From: an uncultured Ectothiorhodospiraceae bacterium
Lineage (GTDB): Bacteria; Pseudomonadota; Gammaproteobacteria; JAABTG01
Length of the DNA stretch: 64,000 nucleotides
Assembly (NCBI GenBank): GCA_937867305.1
Contig: CALMKJ010000131.1
Coordinates: 42,072 to 106,071 of the forward strand
Reading direction: 5' to 3'
The notes beneath the pieces were generated by a model that ran no database searches, was not told the origin of the DNA, and saw nothing but the letters and a program-made list of their open reading frames with translations. This document shows positions 7,902 through 16,282 of this stretch, piece after piece. Both the position numbers and the translations under genes were made by a program. The stretch's first letter is position 1; every line of letters begins with the position of its first letter.

Positions 7902-9242
7902 ATGAAGGATCAGGAGCGGGTCCCTCGCGGACGAGCCGACGCCGGCCAGTGGCGCGCCCAAGCGAGAGACGAGGCGGACGTCGAACTGGTGGACCCGTCC
8001 GAGCTGCCGGAACAGCCGTGGGCGCTGGACTACGAAGACATGGTGTGGCGTACAGACCCCGACGAGCTGATGTCTCGTCGCCAACGCATGAAGTCCCGCG
8101 GCCCCTACAAGGCGTCCATCCCGCCTCATGTCGCCGACCTGCCTGTCGACGTCGACCCGGGCACTGTCACCGACTCCACGGACGCGACCGCAGAGATCGT
8201 GCGCTTCGACTCCGAAACCACCGCCCGGATGCGCAGCCTGCTGGGACCTGACGTGTACGGCGATGACGCCGCCGGATTCACGCCGCTGGCATCGGTCCTG
8301 CTGCGCACCGAGTCCGCGTCGAGCTCGCAGATCGAACAGATCACTGCCGGAGCCCGGGCACTGGCCCTGGAGTCCATCGGCGTGACCAAGGGGCGAAACG
8401 CGGCCCTGGTCGTATCCAACGCCGACGCCATGAAACGCGCGATCGCACTGGCTGACGACATCAGCACCGGCACCGTCCTGGGCATCCACAAGGCGCTGCT
8501 GAACGACAGCGCCCCCGACATCGCCGGCCGCTTCCGTGACGGGCCCGTCTGGATCGGGTCCGGCGGCTCGACTCCCCACACCGCGTCGTTCGTCCCGCCG
8601 CGCCACGAGCGCGTCCCGAACCTGATGGAAGACCTGGTCGAGTTCAGTCGACGAACCGACGTCCCGCCACTGATCCACGCGGCCGTCGCACACGCCCAGT
8701 TCGAGACCATCCACCCGTTCCCCGACGGCAACGGCCGCGTGGGCCGGGCCTTGGTGCACGCCATGCTGCGCTCATCAGGCACGACCCGCAGCCTGACCGT
8801 ACCCGTCTCCGCCGGTCTGCTGACCGGCGTCGAGGGGTACTACGAGGCACTGGGCGACTACCGCGAAGGCGACCTGAACCCGATCGTCGAGCGGTTCTCT
8901 GTCGCTTCCTTCCAGGCCGTGCGAAACGGACGCCACCTGGTCGACGACCTGGCCGGGACGTACGAAGACTGGCTGACGCGCGTCCAGGCTCGTCGCGGCG
9001 CCGCCGCCTGGCGCGCGCTGCCTCACCTGCTGGTCCAGCCGGCCGTGACCGTCCAGTCTGTCGCGGACCAGACCAACGTGTCGTTCGCGGCAGCACAGAC
9101 AGCGGTCGACACGTTGGAGACGGCCCAGGTTCTGATCCCAGTCGACAACCGTAAGCGCGGTCGCGTCTGGGTCGCCACCGAGATCACGACGGCCCTGGAC
9201 GCCTTCGCGGAACGCGCTGGCCGGCGCCGCGTCGTCGGCTGA
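7902..9242 (+). CDS. fic: Fic-domain AMP-transferase-like protein with N-terminal tag
   Basis: A 446-residue protein. The catalytic Fic motif HPFPDGNGRVGR sits near residue 270. An inhibitory-helix motif (SSSQIEQ) lies upstream near residue 140, as in self-inhibited class II Fic proteins. A C-terminal winged-helix-like region follows (VQSVADQTNVSFAAAQTAV). Fic enzymes usually transfer AMP to a hydroxyl of a target protein. The first 30 residues (ADAGQWRAQARDEADVEL) carry the shared terminal tag of this element. Its AT-rich promoter is unlike those of neighbours. The target is unknown. Confidence 0.9.
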   Translation: MKDQERVPRGRADAGQWRAQARDEADVELVDPSELPEQPWALDYEDMVWRTDPDELMSRRQRMKSRGPYKASIPPHVADLPVDVDPGTVTDSTDATAEIVRFDSETTARMRSLLGPDVYGDDAAGFTPLASVLLRTESASSSQIEQITAGARALALESIGVTKGRNAALVVSNADAMKRAIALADDISTGTVLGIHKALLNDSAPDIAGRFRDGPVWIGSGGSTPHTASFVPPRHERVPNLMEDLVEFSRRTDVPPLIHAAVAHAQFETIHPFPDGNGRVGRALVHAMLRSSGTTRSLTVPVSAGLLTGVEGYYEALGDYREGDLNPIVERFSVASFQAVRNGRHLVDDLAGTYEDWLTRVQARRGAAAWRALPHLLVQPAVTVQSVADQTNVSFAAAQTAVDTLETAQVLIPVDNRKRGRVWVATEITTALDAFAERAGRRRVVG

Positions 9243-9270
9243 GGGCCCGTACCTACCGACCGGTCGACGG

Positions 9271-9350
9271 TCAGATGGTCGGCATCGCGTCGATGATCAC
9301 GGAGCCGGTCTGGTGGAGCGAGTTGTCGATGTGCTCGCGCAGGTCTTCGG
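9271..9350 (-). pseudogene. C-terminal remnant of the gene at 11369-12052
   Basis: On the minus strand this translates to RTEDLREHIDNSLHQTGSVI then IDAMPTI and a stop, nearly identical to the end of the intact gene (RETENLREHIDNSLHQTGSA, then IIDAI). Upstream sequence is unrelated, so only the last 25-30 codons are present. The rest of 9351-9512 holds short open fragments on the plus strand that I cannot assign. Confidence 0.7.
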
Positions 9351-9351
9351 T
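9284..9351. repeat. 68-bp direct repeat, left copy
   Basis: Matches 11373-11440 in the same orientation with about 5 mismatches. The two copies flank the HipBA cassette, about 2.09 kb apart. Confidence 0.8.
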
Positions 9352-9512
9352 ACGACGAGTCGACGCCGGTGCCGACCCCGGAGATCGAACAGGAGTCGCC
9401 GACGTACGCCGAAGCCCCGCAACTTTGACCCGGGGATGCGGGAGGCTGACGACCTACTGCTCGATGGCATGGCCGCATGGTTGAACAACCCGGACAGTTC
9501 CCGGCGGCGAGC

Positions 9513-10874
9513 TCAAAGCCTCAGATCGCCTTCCGGACGCTCCCGTGCCTTGAAGGAACCTCGGTTGCTAGCCGGGGTCGTCTTCCCTCGGGCCGGTCCG
9601 GGCGTCTTCGACGCGGACGAGGCCGAGTAGCCAAACGGGCCGTCGCCGAGGAGCACCGTGGCCGGGTTCAGGAACTGGCGGCCGAACAGCAAGGAGCGGT
9701 CCTTTGTCGACAGGTGCCCGATGTCGGCAGCCTCGGCCCAGTCCTGCTGAATCGTCTCGACGATGTGGTCGACGCGTTCGCGTGCCTGCAACCGGTCGAG
9801 TCCGTAGACCCCGCTGACCCCGATCAGTGCCTCAAACCGGCTCTCCCTTTCGCCGCCCGGGCCGAAGCTCATCGCCTGGAAGGCGGTCTCGCCGGACCGA
9901 TGACTTGGAGCGAGGTCGTACGCCGGCGTCAGGGTCAGGGATTCGTGACCGTCCCAGAACGCGGCGTGGTTGCGGGCGTGGTCGTCGAAGTTGCTCATCG
10001 CCATGTTGAACGCGATCCTGTCGAAGAGGATCGGACCGGGGCGCGTTGCCGGCCCGTGACGCTCCAGGGCGTGGAGCAGCTCCGGGTAGGTGGCGTAACG
10101 ACCGGCCATCTCGTCCAAGCCCAGCATCGTCAACCCGGAGACAACGAACCGACGTCTGCCTTCGCCGTGCCGGTCGAACCGTTTCACCAAGAGGACGTCA
10201 CGTCCCAAGGACTCGGTGACCTCGAAGTCGGGGACTTCGATGCCGACGCGGCGGGCCAGTTCCAGGGCCGTAGCCTCCGCGTTCACGACCGAGAACACGC
10301 GGTCCGAAGCGGAAGACAGTTTCGCGATCCACTCCACACCGTCCCCGTCCCGCACGAGGACCTTGGGCCGCGCGCCGCCGATGCTGGTGCCGCGCACCAG
10401 TGCAGCCTCGGCTGCTGCGGACAGCGGGGCCCCGGACTGGAGCCGCTGCGCCGCTTCGTGCAGCTCGTCAAGGGTGGAGGTGTCCTCGCGGGCGAGGTAC
10501 TCGGTCGGGCTCTCCTGGAAGTCGAGGGCACCGAAGCGGTTGCTGCCAGACTCCAGCATGTAGTCGATCTCGGTCAGATCCTCGGTTCCCAGCCGGTCCT
10601 CGATGACCCGTCGACCCCAGGCGTCCGGCGTTCCGTCACGAAGGCACCCAGCCAGGATCATTCCCGGGAGCGGGTCGATGTCGCCGCGGGCGAGAGGAAG
10701 CTCCGGGGTGTAGATGCTGAGCGCGTCGGGGCGCGCCAGGTACGACTCGCCGTACCCGAACACCAGGCGTCCGTCCCGCAGTCCCCGCACGACCCCGGCC
10801 ACAACGGGTTCGACGGCGCCAGGAAGCCAGACCCACACGTAGGCGCAGTCTCGTCGAGTCCGGTTAGAACTCAT
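9513..10874 (-). CDS. hipA: HipA-family serine/threonine kinase toxin with C-terminal tag
   Basis: A 453-residue HipA-like kinase. Conserved pieces: nucleotide loop SIGGARPKVLV, VKRFDRHGE, catalytic NFDDHARNH, and DFG-like AYDLAPS. HipA toxins phosphorylate aminoacyl-tRNA synthetases or other proteins and are held by HipB. ATG 10874 was chosen because it overlaps the hipB end by 11 nt and starts the HipA fold. The last residues, NRGSFKARERPEGDLRL, match the terminal tag found at the N-terminus of other proteins here; they lie beyond the kinase core. Confidence 0.92.
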   Translation of the reverse strand: MSSNRTRRDCAYVWVWLPGAVEPVVAGVVRGLRDGRLVFGYGESYLARPDALSIYTPELPLARGDIDPLPGMILAGCLRDGTPDAWGRRVIEDRLGTEDLTEIDYMLESGSNRFGALDFQESPTEYLAREDTSTLDELHEAAQRLQSGAPLSAAAEAALVRGTSIGGARPKVLVRDGDGVEWIAKLSSASDRVFSVVNAEATALELARRVGIEVPDFEVTESLGRDVLLVKRFDRHGEGRRRFVVSGLTMLGLDEMAGRYATYPELLHALERHGPATRPGPILFDRIAFNMAMSNFDDHARNHAAFWDGHESLTLTPAYDLAPSHRSGETAFQAMSFGPGGERESRFEALIGVSGVYGLDRLQARERVDHIVETIQQDWAEAADIGHLSTKDRSLLFGRQFLNPATVLLGDGPFGYSASSASKTPGPARGKTTPASNRGSFKARERPEGDLRL

Positions 10875-11208
10875 GGCGGTCGACCCTCTCCTTGGCGCTG
10901 GGGCGAACCCGTTGCCCGATGAGCGCGAGACGTTCTTCGCCGCGCCGCCGCATCTTGGTGAGCTCGACCCGGTCTTCGACCCCGAAGAGCGGCACGCCGG
11001 CCAGGACCGCCGCGTTGAAGACGGTCCCGATGGCGGTGCCGGGCGCCCCCCGCTCCAGGGCGAGGACGGTCGGCACGGAGACACGCAACCGTTCGGCTAG
11101 CTGGGCTGCGGTCCAACCTCGTTCGTGGCGAGCGGTCCGGATCTGGTTGCCAAGGACGGCCAGGGCGTCCGCTGTCTCCGGCAACAGCACCGGGCTCTTT
11201 CTGGTCAC
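10864..11208 (-). CDS. hipB: HipB-like antitoxin, helix-turn-helix
   Basis: A 114-residue Xre/Cro-type regulator. The helix-turn-helix is IRTARHERGWTAAQLAERLR followed by VSVPTVLALERG. GTG 11208 was chosen because GGAG lies 7 nt upstream; GTG 11214 is an alternative. It should neutralise the adjacent HipA and repress the operon through the palindrome just upstream. Confidence 0.88.
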   Translation of the reverse strand: MTRKSPVLLPETADALAVLGNQIRTARHERGWTAAQLAERLRVSVPTVLALERGAPGTAIGTVFNAAVLAGVPLFGVEDRVELTKMRRRGEERLALIGQRVRPSAKERVDRHEF

Positions 11209-11221
11209 GACCACACTCCAA

Positions 11222-11256
11222 TAAACTTTCTCTTACTTGGCGTAAGAGCAAGTTTA
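11222..11256. promoter_or_regulatory. hipBA operator palindrome
   Basis: A 35-bp inverted repeat: TAAACTT-T-CTCTTAC, a 5-bp centre, GTAAGAG-C-AAGTTTA. The arms are perfectly complementary except the single unpaired base in each. It is AT-rich, 13 bp upstream of the hipB start, and is the likely HipB binding site overlapping the promoter. Confidence 0.75.
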
Positions 11257-11368
11257 TCTTGCCTGCTTGTGGCTGTCCATAGCCGCGGTGGCCCTCCTCC
11301 CCGTCAAGGGCCGCGGGTGGCGTGCCGGCTTCGAGGCGACGAACCAACGGCTGGGGCGAAGCTACTAC

Positions 11369-12052
11369 TCAGATCGCGTCGATGATGGCGGACCCGGTCT
11401 GGTGGAGCGAGTTGTCGATGTGCTCGCGCAGGTTCTCGGTCTCGCGTTGAAGCTGCTGGGTGACCTGCTGCAGGTCGTGCCGGGTGATCTGGTCGGCCCG
11501 GTAGGTCTCCGGGTCCACGATGGTCGGGGAGAACATCCCCAGCCCCCACTCACGGAACACCTCTCGGACCGTCTTGTCGCCGTTGGTGGTGTGGACCAGG
11601 GTGGCGCGGACCATGCTGTCCTCCGGTGCGCGTAGGTAGCGGGCTGCGTCGTTCATGCCGATGACCTTGGCGGCCACCCGAACGTCCCTGGGGTCGAGGG
11701 TCGCGGGCAAGTTGTTCAGGTGCAACTCGTACTCGTCCACGAACGCGCGTCGAGCCTCCTCGGACGTGTCGCGACCGGCGCGGTCGCGCATGGGCCGCTC
11801 GCTGTTGTCCCAGAGGAAGTCCGGGTAACCCCTGGTTCCCGATGCGCGGGCCGCGGCGTAGTGCTCGGTGAGCTTCATGCACACCTCGTCGGGGATGTCG
11901 ACGGTGTCGTAGAAGGCGACAACGGCGTCCGCCGAACCCAGCACGTCGTGGAACAGGTACGAGCCTTTCGGGGGCACCACCAAGGCGGCGTCCGCCTCAC
12001 TCAGAAGGAACGGTCCGTACCTACCGTCGGGGTGCCGGGGCTGCTCAGTCAT
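11369..12052 (-). CDS. Tagged hypothetical protein linked to the toxin island
   Basis: A 227-residue protein starting at ATG 12052 (GGAGAG 5 nt upstream). The N-terminus HPDGRYGPFLLSEADAALV carries the shared terminal tag. The rest is soluble, helical and acidic; the C-terminal part (LQQVTQQLQRETENLREHID) is coiled-coil-like. No family recognised. A truncated copy of its 3' end lies beyond HipBA at 9271. Confidence 0.75.
   Translation of the reverse strand: MTEQPRHPDGRYGPFLLSEADAALVVPPKGSYLFHDVLGSADAVVAFYDTVDIPDEVCMKLTEHYAAARASGTRGYPDFLWDNSERPMRDRAGRDTSEEARRAFVDEYELHLNNLPATLDPRDVRVAAKVIGMNDAARYLRAPEDSMVRATLVHTTNGDKTVREVFREWGLGMFSPTIVDPETYRADQITRHDLQQVTQQLQRETENLREHIDNSLHQTGSAIIDAI
11373..11440. 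repeat. 68-bp direct repeat, right copy
   Basis: Right member of the repeat pair with 9284-9351. Here it is the genuine 3' end of the gene 11369-12052. Confidence 0.8.
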
Positions 12053-12214
12053 CGTCTCTCCGCAGTCCGTGCAAGCGAACCGATGCGTGTGACCCGAGTG
12101 CTCCATGGGACACACCGTAGTGCCTGCGCTGTGTCGTGACGCCGGTGTTCCGGTCGTCGTGTCTTGTCGTCGCGGTGTGCGGGGAACCCGCAGCCTGCTC
12201 GACGCCGGTCCTCA

Positions 12215-15079
12215 TCACGCCTCCCCCTGACTCTGCTTGGCGCGTTCGCTGGCCAGCACCGGGCCCGGCACGACGACTTCGACCGGTGCTGGTGCCGATG
12301 GGCCCTGCCCGTCGTCCTCGTCCTCCCCGAACGCCGCTGGCGGGCCGGTCACGACAGGCTTCTTGTCCTCGCGCCGGGCTGCTTCCTCTGCACGACGCCG
12401 CTCGTCTTCCTGCTGACGCCGCGCCAACTCCTCGGCCATCTTCTGTCCCTCCCAGACCCGGTCTTTCGCGGACTGCGACCGCGCCGCGTCCACGACCTCA
12501 CCGACTGTCGCGTTCCCGTGGGCTGCGCCGAGCGCACCGCGGGCCGCGGTGGACACGGTGCCCCACGCACCCGACGCCGCGGTCGAAGCACCGCGCTTGC
12601 CGACCAGAGAAGCTCCCGCGATACCGGCCAGCGCCGGCAGGCTCACCGAACCGAGCGCCACAGCACCCACGGTCGCACCAGCCGTGTACGCGACACCCTT
12701 CGCGATCGTGCGGACCGGCTTGTGCGCCAGGTCGTGACGCCACTTGTCCTTGATGTCGCGCACCCGTGTCCGCAACGCCTCGTCCGCCTGGTCGATCTTC
12801 GCCCCGGCCCGCGCCGCCTTCGGCACACTCAGCTCCGCCGCCAAAGCGGCCTTGCCTTCCTCGGAGTTCTCGAACTCGTCCCGGGCCGCCTTCTCGGCCG
12901 CCTTCTCGGCCGCCTTCTCCTCGTCCGCGAGGCGCTGCGCCGCGACCTTCTCCTCGGCAGTCCTCGGGACCGGGGTGCCGCCTTCGTTGTCGTGACCGTC
13001 GTCCTTCGGGCCCGTGCCGGTGTCCTTCGGAGGGCCGGCTGTCTTGTCGTCCGGCAACTGCTGCTTGCCCTGCCCGTCAGGGGCGGCCTTGCCACCAGGC
13101 AGCTTGCTCTTCGCGTACGCCTTCGCGGCTCGCGCCGTCTTCAACCGGGCACGGCGACCCCACTGGCTCATCAGCCCGGCCGTCGCACCACCGGCGACGC
13201 CACCAGCGACCGCGGACCCCAGGTTCCCGTTCGCTGCGGCCTTCCCCCACGCACCGGCTGCCTTCACCGACAACGGGGACGGGATGGACAACCGCTTGAA
13301 CATGTAGTGCAACGCGACCGCGGCCACGAACGGTGCGACCCCGACCCACAGCGTCGTCATGACGCCGCCCGGGCCGCCCGGCAACGTGGTCACGCCGATG
13401 GTGATGAGGATGTTCGCGATCAGGGTGATGATCGCCAGCAGCAGGCCGGCACCGAACGCGTAGAAGCTGATGCCGATGTACTGCTTGAAGTAGGCGCCCA
13501 CCCGGGTCGAGTCCCCGTTCGGTGTCATCGAGAACACCAGTGTGGCGAGCACACCGAGGATCATCATGAGCCCGAGAAGCTTCGCGAAGATGATGGACAG
13601 GGAGAACAGGCCGAAGACGAGCAGCAGCAGGAACGACGACAGCATGTAGGTGAGGCCGGCGACCAGTCCGCCGCCGCTCGCCTTGCCGTGCAGGTGCAGG
13701 ATGAAGTCGCGGGCCGCCTCGGTCGCTTCCGTGCCGGACGCGCCAGTGGTCCCGATCTCGTCGATCTCGTTGTCGCCGGACTCCCAGTTGAACGCGTTGA
13801 AGTCCGGTTCGCTGTCGGAGAACGGTTGCGCGATCGAGTCGCAGACCTCGTCCTGGTCGCCGTCACGCAACAGCTCGGACCGGTCGTCGGGGACCGTCCA
13901 CCCGGTTGTCGGGTCGGAGCTGTTGGCGCTGTTGTAGCAGGCGGCCCATGCGACGATCCACATGTCTTTCGCGTCGGTGCCGGTCGGTCGGGCGAAGAAC
14001 CCGGTCGGCTCGGTCACCTTGACTCCGGCACCGTTCATGATGCTGGACACGGTGCCCCACGCGACGGGGTTGGCGGCTACCCCTTCACCGACCTGCTGGT
14101 GGATGGGGGTGCCCCGGTTCGCTTCCAGCATCCGGCACCACACGATGTTGGCGTAGTGGCTGCGCCCGAACTGGAGTCGCTTCCACGTTTGCAGACCGGA
14201 CAGCTTCCAGTACGAGTTGATGGCCAACGGGACGGCTGCGGCCCCCGCGCCGTTGACGCCCATCGCGTCCTTGTAGCCGGTTTCCAACGACTTCGTGTAC
14301 GACTCACACGAGTATTTGTTCTCCGGCCTCGGCTTCGGCGCGTCGATGTCGGCGGTCGCTTTCACCTGGAGCGCGTCGCTGTCCGACAGCGACGACACGA
14401 TGCCGCCGGCGACCGCTGCTGTGACCGAGTCGATGCTGGTGATGAACCAGCCGGGTGACCCGGTTCCCGGGTTGTAGTCCGCCGACCCAGGACCGGTGCC
14501 GCCGGTGGATGCCGCGGACCCGACGAACATGATGGCGAACAGGCCGACGACGAGCATCTTCTGCCAGATCATCTGGGCGAACCCGCCGCCGTTGGCTGCA
14601 AAGAGCCGCCACAGCCACACGACCAGGCTGAGCGCGGTCAACGCCGCTAGCAACGCGGAGTCGGCGATCGCTTTCGCGATGTCGTGGAACGCGTTGTCCA
14701 TGGTGCCGCCGACATAGTTGACCGGGCAGAACGCGTACGCGTACTGGACGAGAGCAGTCGACCAGCCCCAGACGGCGTTGCCAACGTCGAGGGTCATGCT
14801 GGAGATTCCGTGTCGTGCCGCCTTGTCGAACTGGTCGGAGACACCCCATCCGAGCCGGGAATGCAGGTCCATCGAGTCGTTCCAGCGCATCACCGGAAGC
14901 AGCGACTCGGCGCCGTTGCCGCTGCCGGCGCACACCCCGGCGACCGGGTTGTTGCCGCCGCCGCCGTTGTTGTCGTCGTCTTCGGCAGCGAACGCGGACG
15001 TGGACGAACCGAGTACGAACACGATGGTGGCAGCGAACGCGGCCAACAGAGACAGGGACCGGTGCAGGAAGGTGCTCAT
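12215..15079 (-). CDS. Polytopic VirB6/TrbL-like conjugation membrane protein
   Basis: A 954-residue protein with an N-terminal signal-like segment and a large extracytoplasmic region. The central run of transmembrane helices (FLLLLVFGLFSLSIIFAK, LLGLMMILGVLATLVF, FYAFGAGLLLAIITLIA) is followed by a long charged, Lys/Ala/Glu-rich cytoplasmic tail with coiled-coil character (about residue 690 onward). This topology is that of VirB6/TrbL proteins that form the inner-membrane channel of type IV secretion systems. ATG 15079 overlaps the upstream stop (ATGA), indicating translational coupling. Confidence 0.75.
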   Translation of the reverse strand: MSTFLHRSLSLLAAFAATIVFVLGSSTSAFAAEDDDNNGGGGNNPVAGVCAGSGNGAESLLPVMRWNDSMDLHSRLGWGVSDQFDKAARHGISSMTLDVGNAVWGWSTALVQYAYAFCPVNYVGGTMDNAFHDIAKAIADSALLAALTALSLVVWLWRLFAANGGGFAQMIWQKMLVVGLFAIMFVGSAASTGGTGPGSADYNPGTGSPGWFITSIDSVTAAVAGGIVSSLSDSDALQVKATADIDAPKPRPENKYSCESYTKSLETGYKDAMGVNGAGAAAVPLAINSYWKLSGLQTWKRLQFGRSHYANIVWCRMLEANRGTPIHQQVGEGVAANPVAWGTVSSIMNGAGVKVTEPTGFFARPTGTDAKDMWIVAWAACYNSANSSDPTTGWTVPDDRSELLRDGDQDEVCDSIAQPFSDSEPDFNAFNWESGDNEIDEIGTTGASGTEATEAARDFILHLHGKASGGGLVAGLTYMLSSFLLLLVFGLFSLSIIFAKLLGLMMILGVLATLVFSMTPNGDSTRVGAYFKQYIGISFYAFGAGLLLAIITLIANILITIGVTTLPGGPGGVMTTLWVGVAPFVAAVALHYMFKRLSIPSPLSVKAAGAWGKAAANGNLGSAVAGGVAGGATAGLMSQWGRRARLKTARAAKAYAKSKLPGGKAAPDGQGKQQLPDDKTAGPPKDTGTGPKDDGHDNEGGTPVPRTAEEKVAAQRLADEEKAAEKAAEKAARDEFENSEEGKAALAAELSVPKAARAGAKIDQADEALRTRVRDIKDKWRHDLAHKPVRTIAKGVAYTAGATVGAVALGSVSLPALAGIAGASLVGKRGASTAASGAWGTVSTAARGALGAAHGNATVGEVVDAARSQSAKDRVWEGQKMAEELARRQQEDERRRAEEAARREDKKPVVTGPPAAFGEDEDDGQGPSAPAPVEVVVPGPVLASERAKQSQGEA

Positions 15080-15834
15080 CGGTGTCCCCATCGTCCGGTT
15101 GCGGGCATGTCGAACAGCTCGGAGGCATCGAAGTCGTCGTGTTCGTACTCGCCGTCCGGGAGCCGGCGGGTGAGCGGGTCGTCGACCGGGCCCGGGCCGG
15201 GGTCCGTTGCAGGTTCGAGAACAGCCGGCGGCGGGTCGGCCTCCACGACAGGCTCCGGCACGGGCTCCGGCACGGGCTCCGGCTCGGGCGCCACGAACAC
15301 CGGGGTGACTACCTCCGGGGCTGGTTGCTCGACCACGGTAGGTGCCTCGGCGGTGCGCTCGGTGGCCCCGTCGAACGTGTGACCGTCCCCGCGGCGCGTG
15401 TCACGGGTCAGCACCGCGGTCGTTGCCACCAACGCCTCGTACCGGGGCGCTTCGACCCGGTACGGGACCGTGTTGTGCCGCAACTGCTTGAAGTGCGTCG
15501 GTGCGATGTCGATCGGTTCCCCGCACAGGTAGAACTGACCGATGTCGCGGGCCCGGCGCTTGTCCAGGAACGTCTGGTAGGTCCGCAGCCTCATCCCTTT
15601 CGAGGACCGCTGGTAGAACAGCACCGACGCGGCGATCAGGACGACCGGGAACACCAGGACCGCATACTGGCTCAGGAACGGCCATGCGAACGCGGTGAGA
15701 ATCACCCCGGGCACCGCTGAGGACGCCAACACGATGAACAGTCGCCAGTTCATCTCGACGGTGCCGATGACGACGGTGCGCTTCTCAGCCGCCTCTTTCC
15801 CCGTCAACGGGGTGAGGACATGCAAAGGGTGCAC
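15076..15834 (-). CDS. TcpE/PrgI-like conjugation membrane protein
   Basis: A 252-residue protein starting at GTG 15834 (AGGAG 6 nt upstream). Two adjacent transmembrane helices near residues 30-70 (LFIVLASSAVPGVILTAFAW) are followed by a cytoplasmic domain and a Pro/Glu/Val-rich low-complexity tract (EPEPVPEPVPEPV). Small two-helix proteins next to VirB6-like proteins are typical of the PrgI/TcpE position in Gram-positive transfer operons. Assigned by topology and neighbours. Confidence 0.6.
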   Translation of the reverse strand: MHPLHVLTPLTGKEAAEKRTVVIGTVEMNWRLFIVLASSAVPGVILTAFAWPFLSQYAVLVFPVVLIAASVLFYQRSSKGMRLRTYQTFLDKRRARDIGQFYLCGEPIDIAPTHFKQLRHNTVPYRVEAPRYEALVATTAVLTRDTRRGDGHTFDGATERTAEAPTVVEQPAPEVVTPVFVAPEPEPVPEPVPEPVVEADPPPAVLEPATDPGPGPVDDPLTRRLPDGEYEHDDFDASELFDMPATGRWGHR

Positions 15835-15876
15835 GGTCTGCTCCTGGTCTGGTTGTGGTGGGTGGCCGCCGTCAGG

Positions 15877-16194
15877 TCAGGCGCCCGCGGTCTTCTTCCA
15901 GATGTTGACCAGGGCGTTGATCACGACGTCGAACACTTCCAGTCCGGCGGGGATGACGAACCCGGGTGCGGACAGCAGCAGGCCGACGATCAGCGCGCCG
16001 GACAGTCCCTGGCCGCCACCGCCGCCCATGCTCATGCCGCCGCGGCGCCGGTCCCACGCCCACTTCACGAACGCCCACGCGACGATCAGCATGCCGATCA
16101 CCGCCAGCAGGTTCATGAGGGGTTTGATCGGTCCGAGCGCGCTCGTGAACGTGCTCCACTGGGTGCTCAGGTCAACCTTGCCCGAGTTGTCCAT
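15877..16194 (-). CDS. Small two-helix membrane protein, possible VirB2/TrbC-like
   Basis: A 105-residue protein with hydrophobic segments near residues 28-46 (LLAVIGMLIVAWAFVKWAW) and 64-85, separated by a glycine-rich loop (GGMSMGGGGG). It is the first gene of the transfer-like operon and precedes the TcpE-like and VirB6-like genes, the position of a VirB2-type subunit. ATG 16194 has a purine-rich GAAAGAAG upstream. Confidence 0.5.
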   Translation of the reverse strand: MDNSGKVDLSTQWSTFTSALGPIKPLMNLLAVIGMLIVAWAFVKWAWDRRRGGMSMGGGGGQGLSGALIVGLLLSAPGFVIPAGLEVFDVVINALVNIWKKTAGA

Positions 16195-16246
16195 GTCCTA
16201 CTTCTTTCTGTGCGGTGGTGCTGGGTTGGTGGTGTGTTCCGATGAA

Positions 16247-16259
16247 CACCATGCGCAAA
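16247..16259 (-). promoter_or_regulatory. Upstream motif TTTGCGCATGGTG
   Basis: Third copy of the motif, 52 bp before the transfer-operon start at 16194. Confidence 0.4.
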
Positions 16260-16282
16260 CTCGAAACTTCGCGGCGCGACCC

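Noticed and set aside
9477..10922. A 481-codon plus-strand frame opposite hipA
   Set aside because: Antisense shadow; hipA on the minus strand has full kinase motifs and an operator.
12164..14458. A 764-codon plus-strand frame opposite the VirB6-like gene
   Set aside because: Arg-rich, no transmembrane or domain pattern; the minus strand gives clean transmembrane helices.
15250..15295. Tandem repeat in the TcpE-like gene
   Set aside because: It is simply the codon pattern of the Glu-Pro-Val low-complexity tract, not an independent repeat element.
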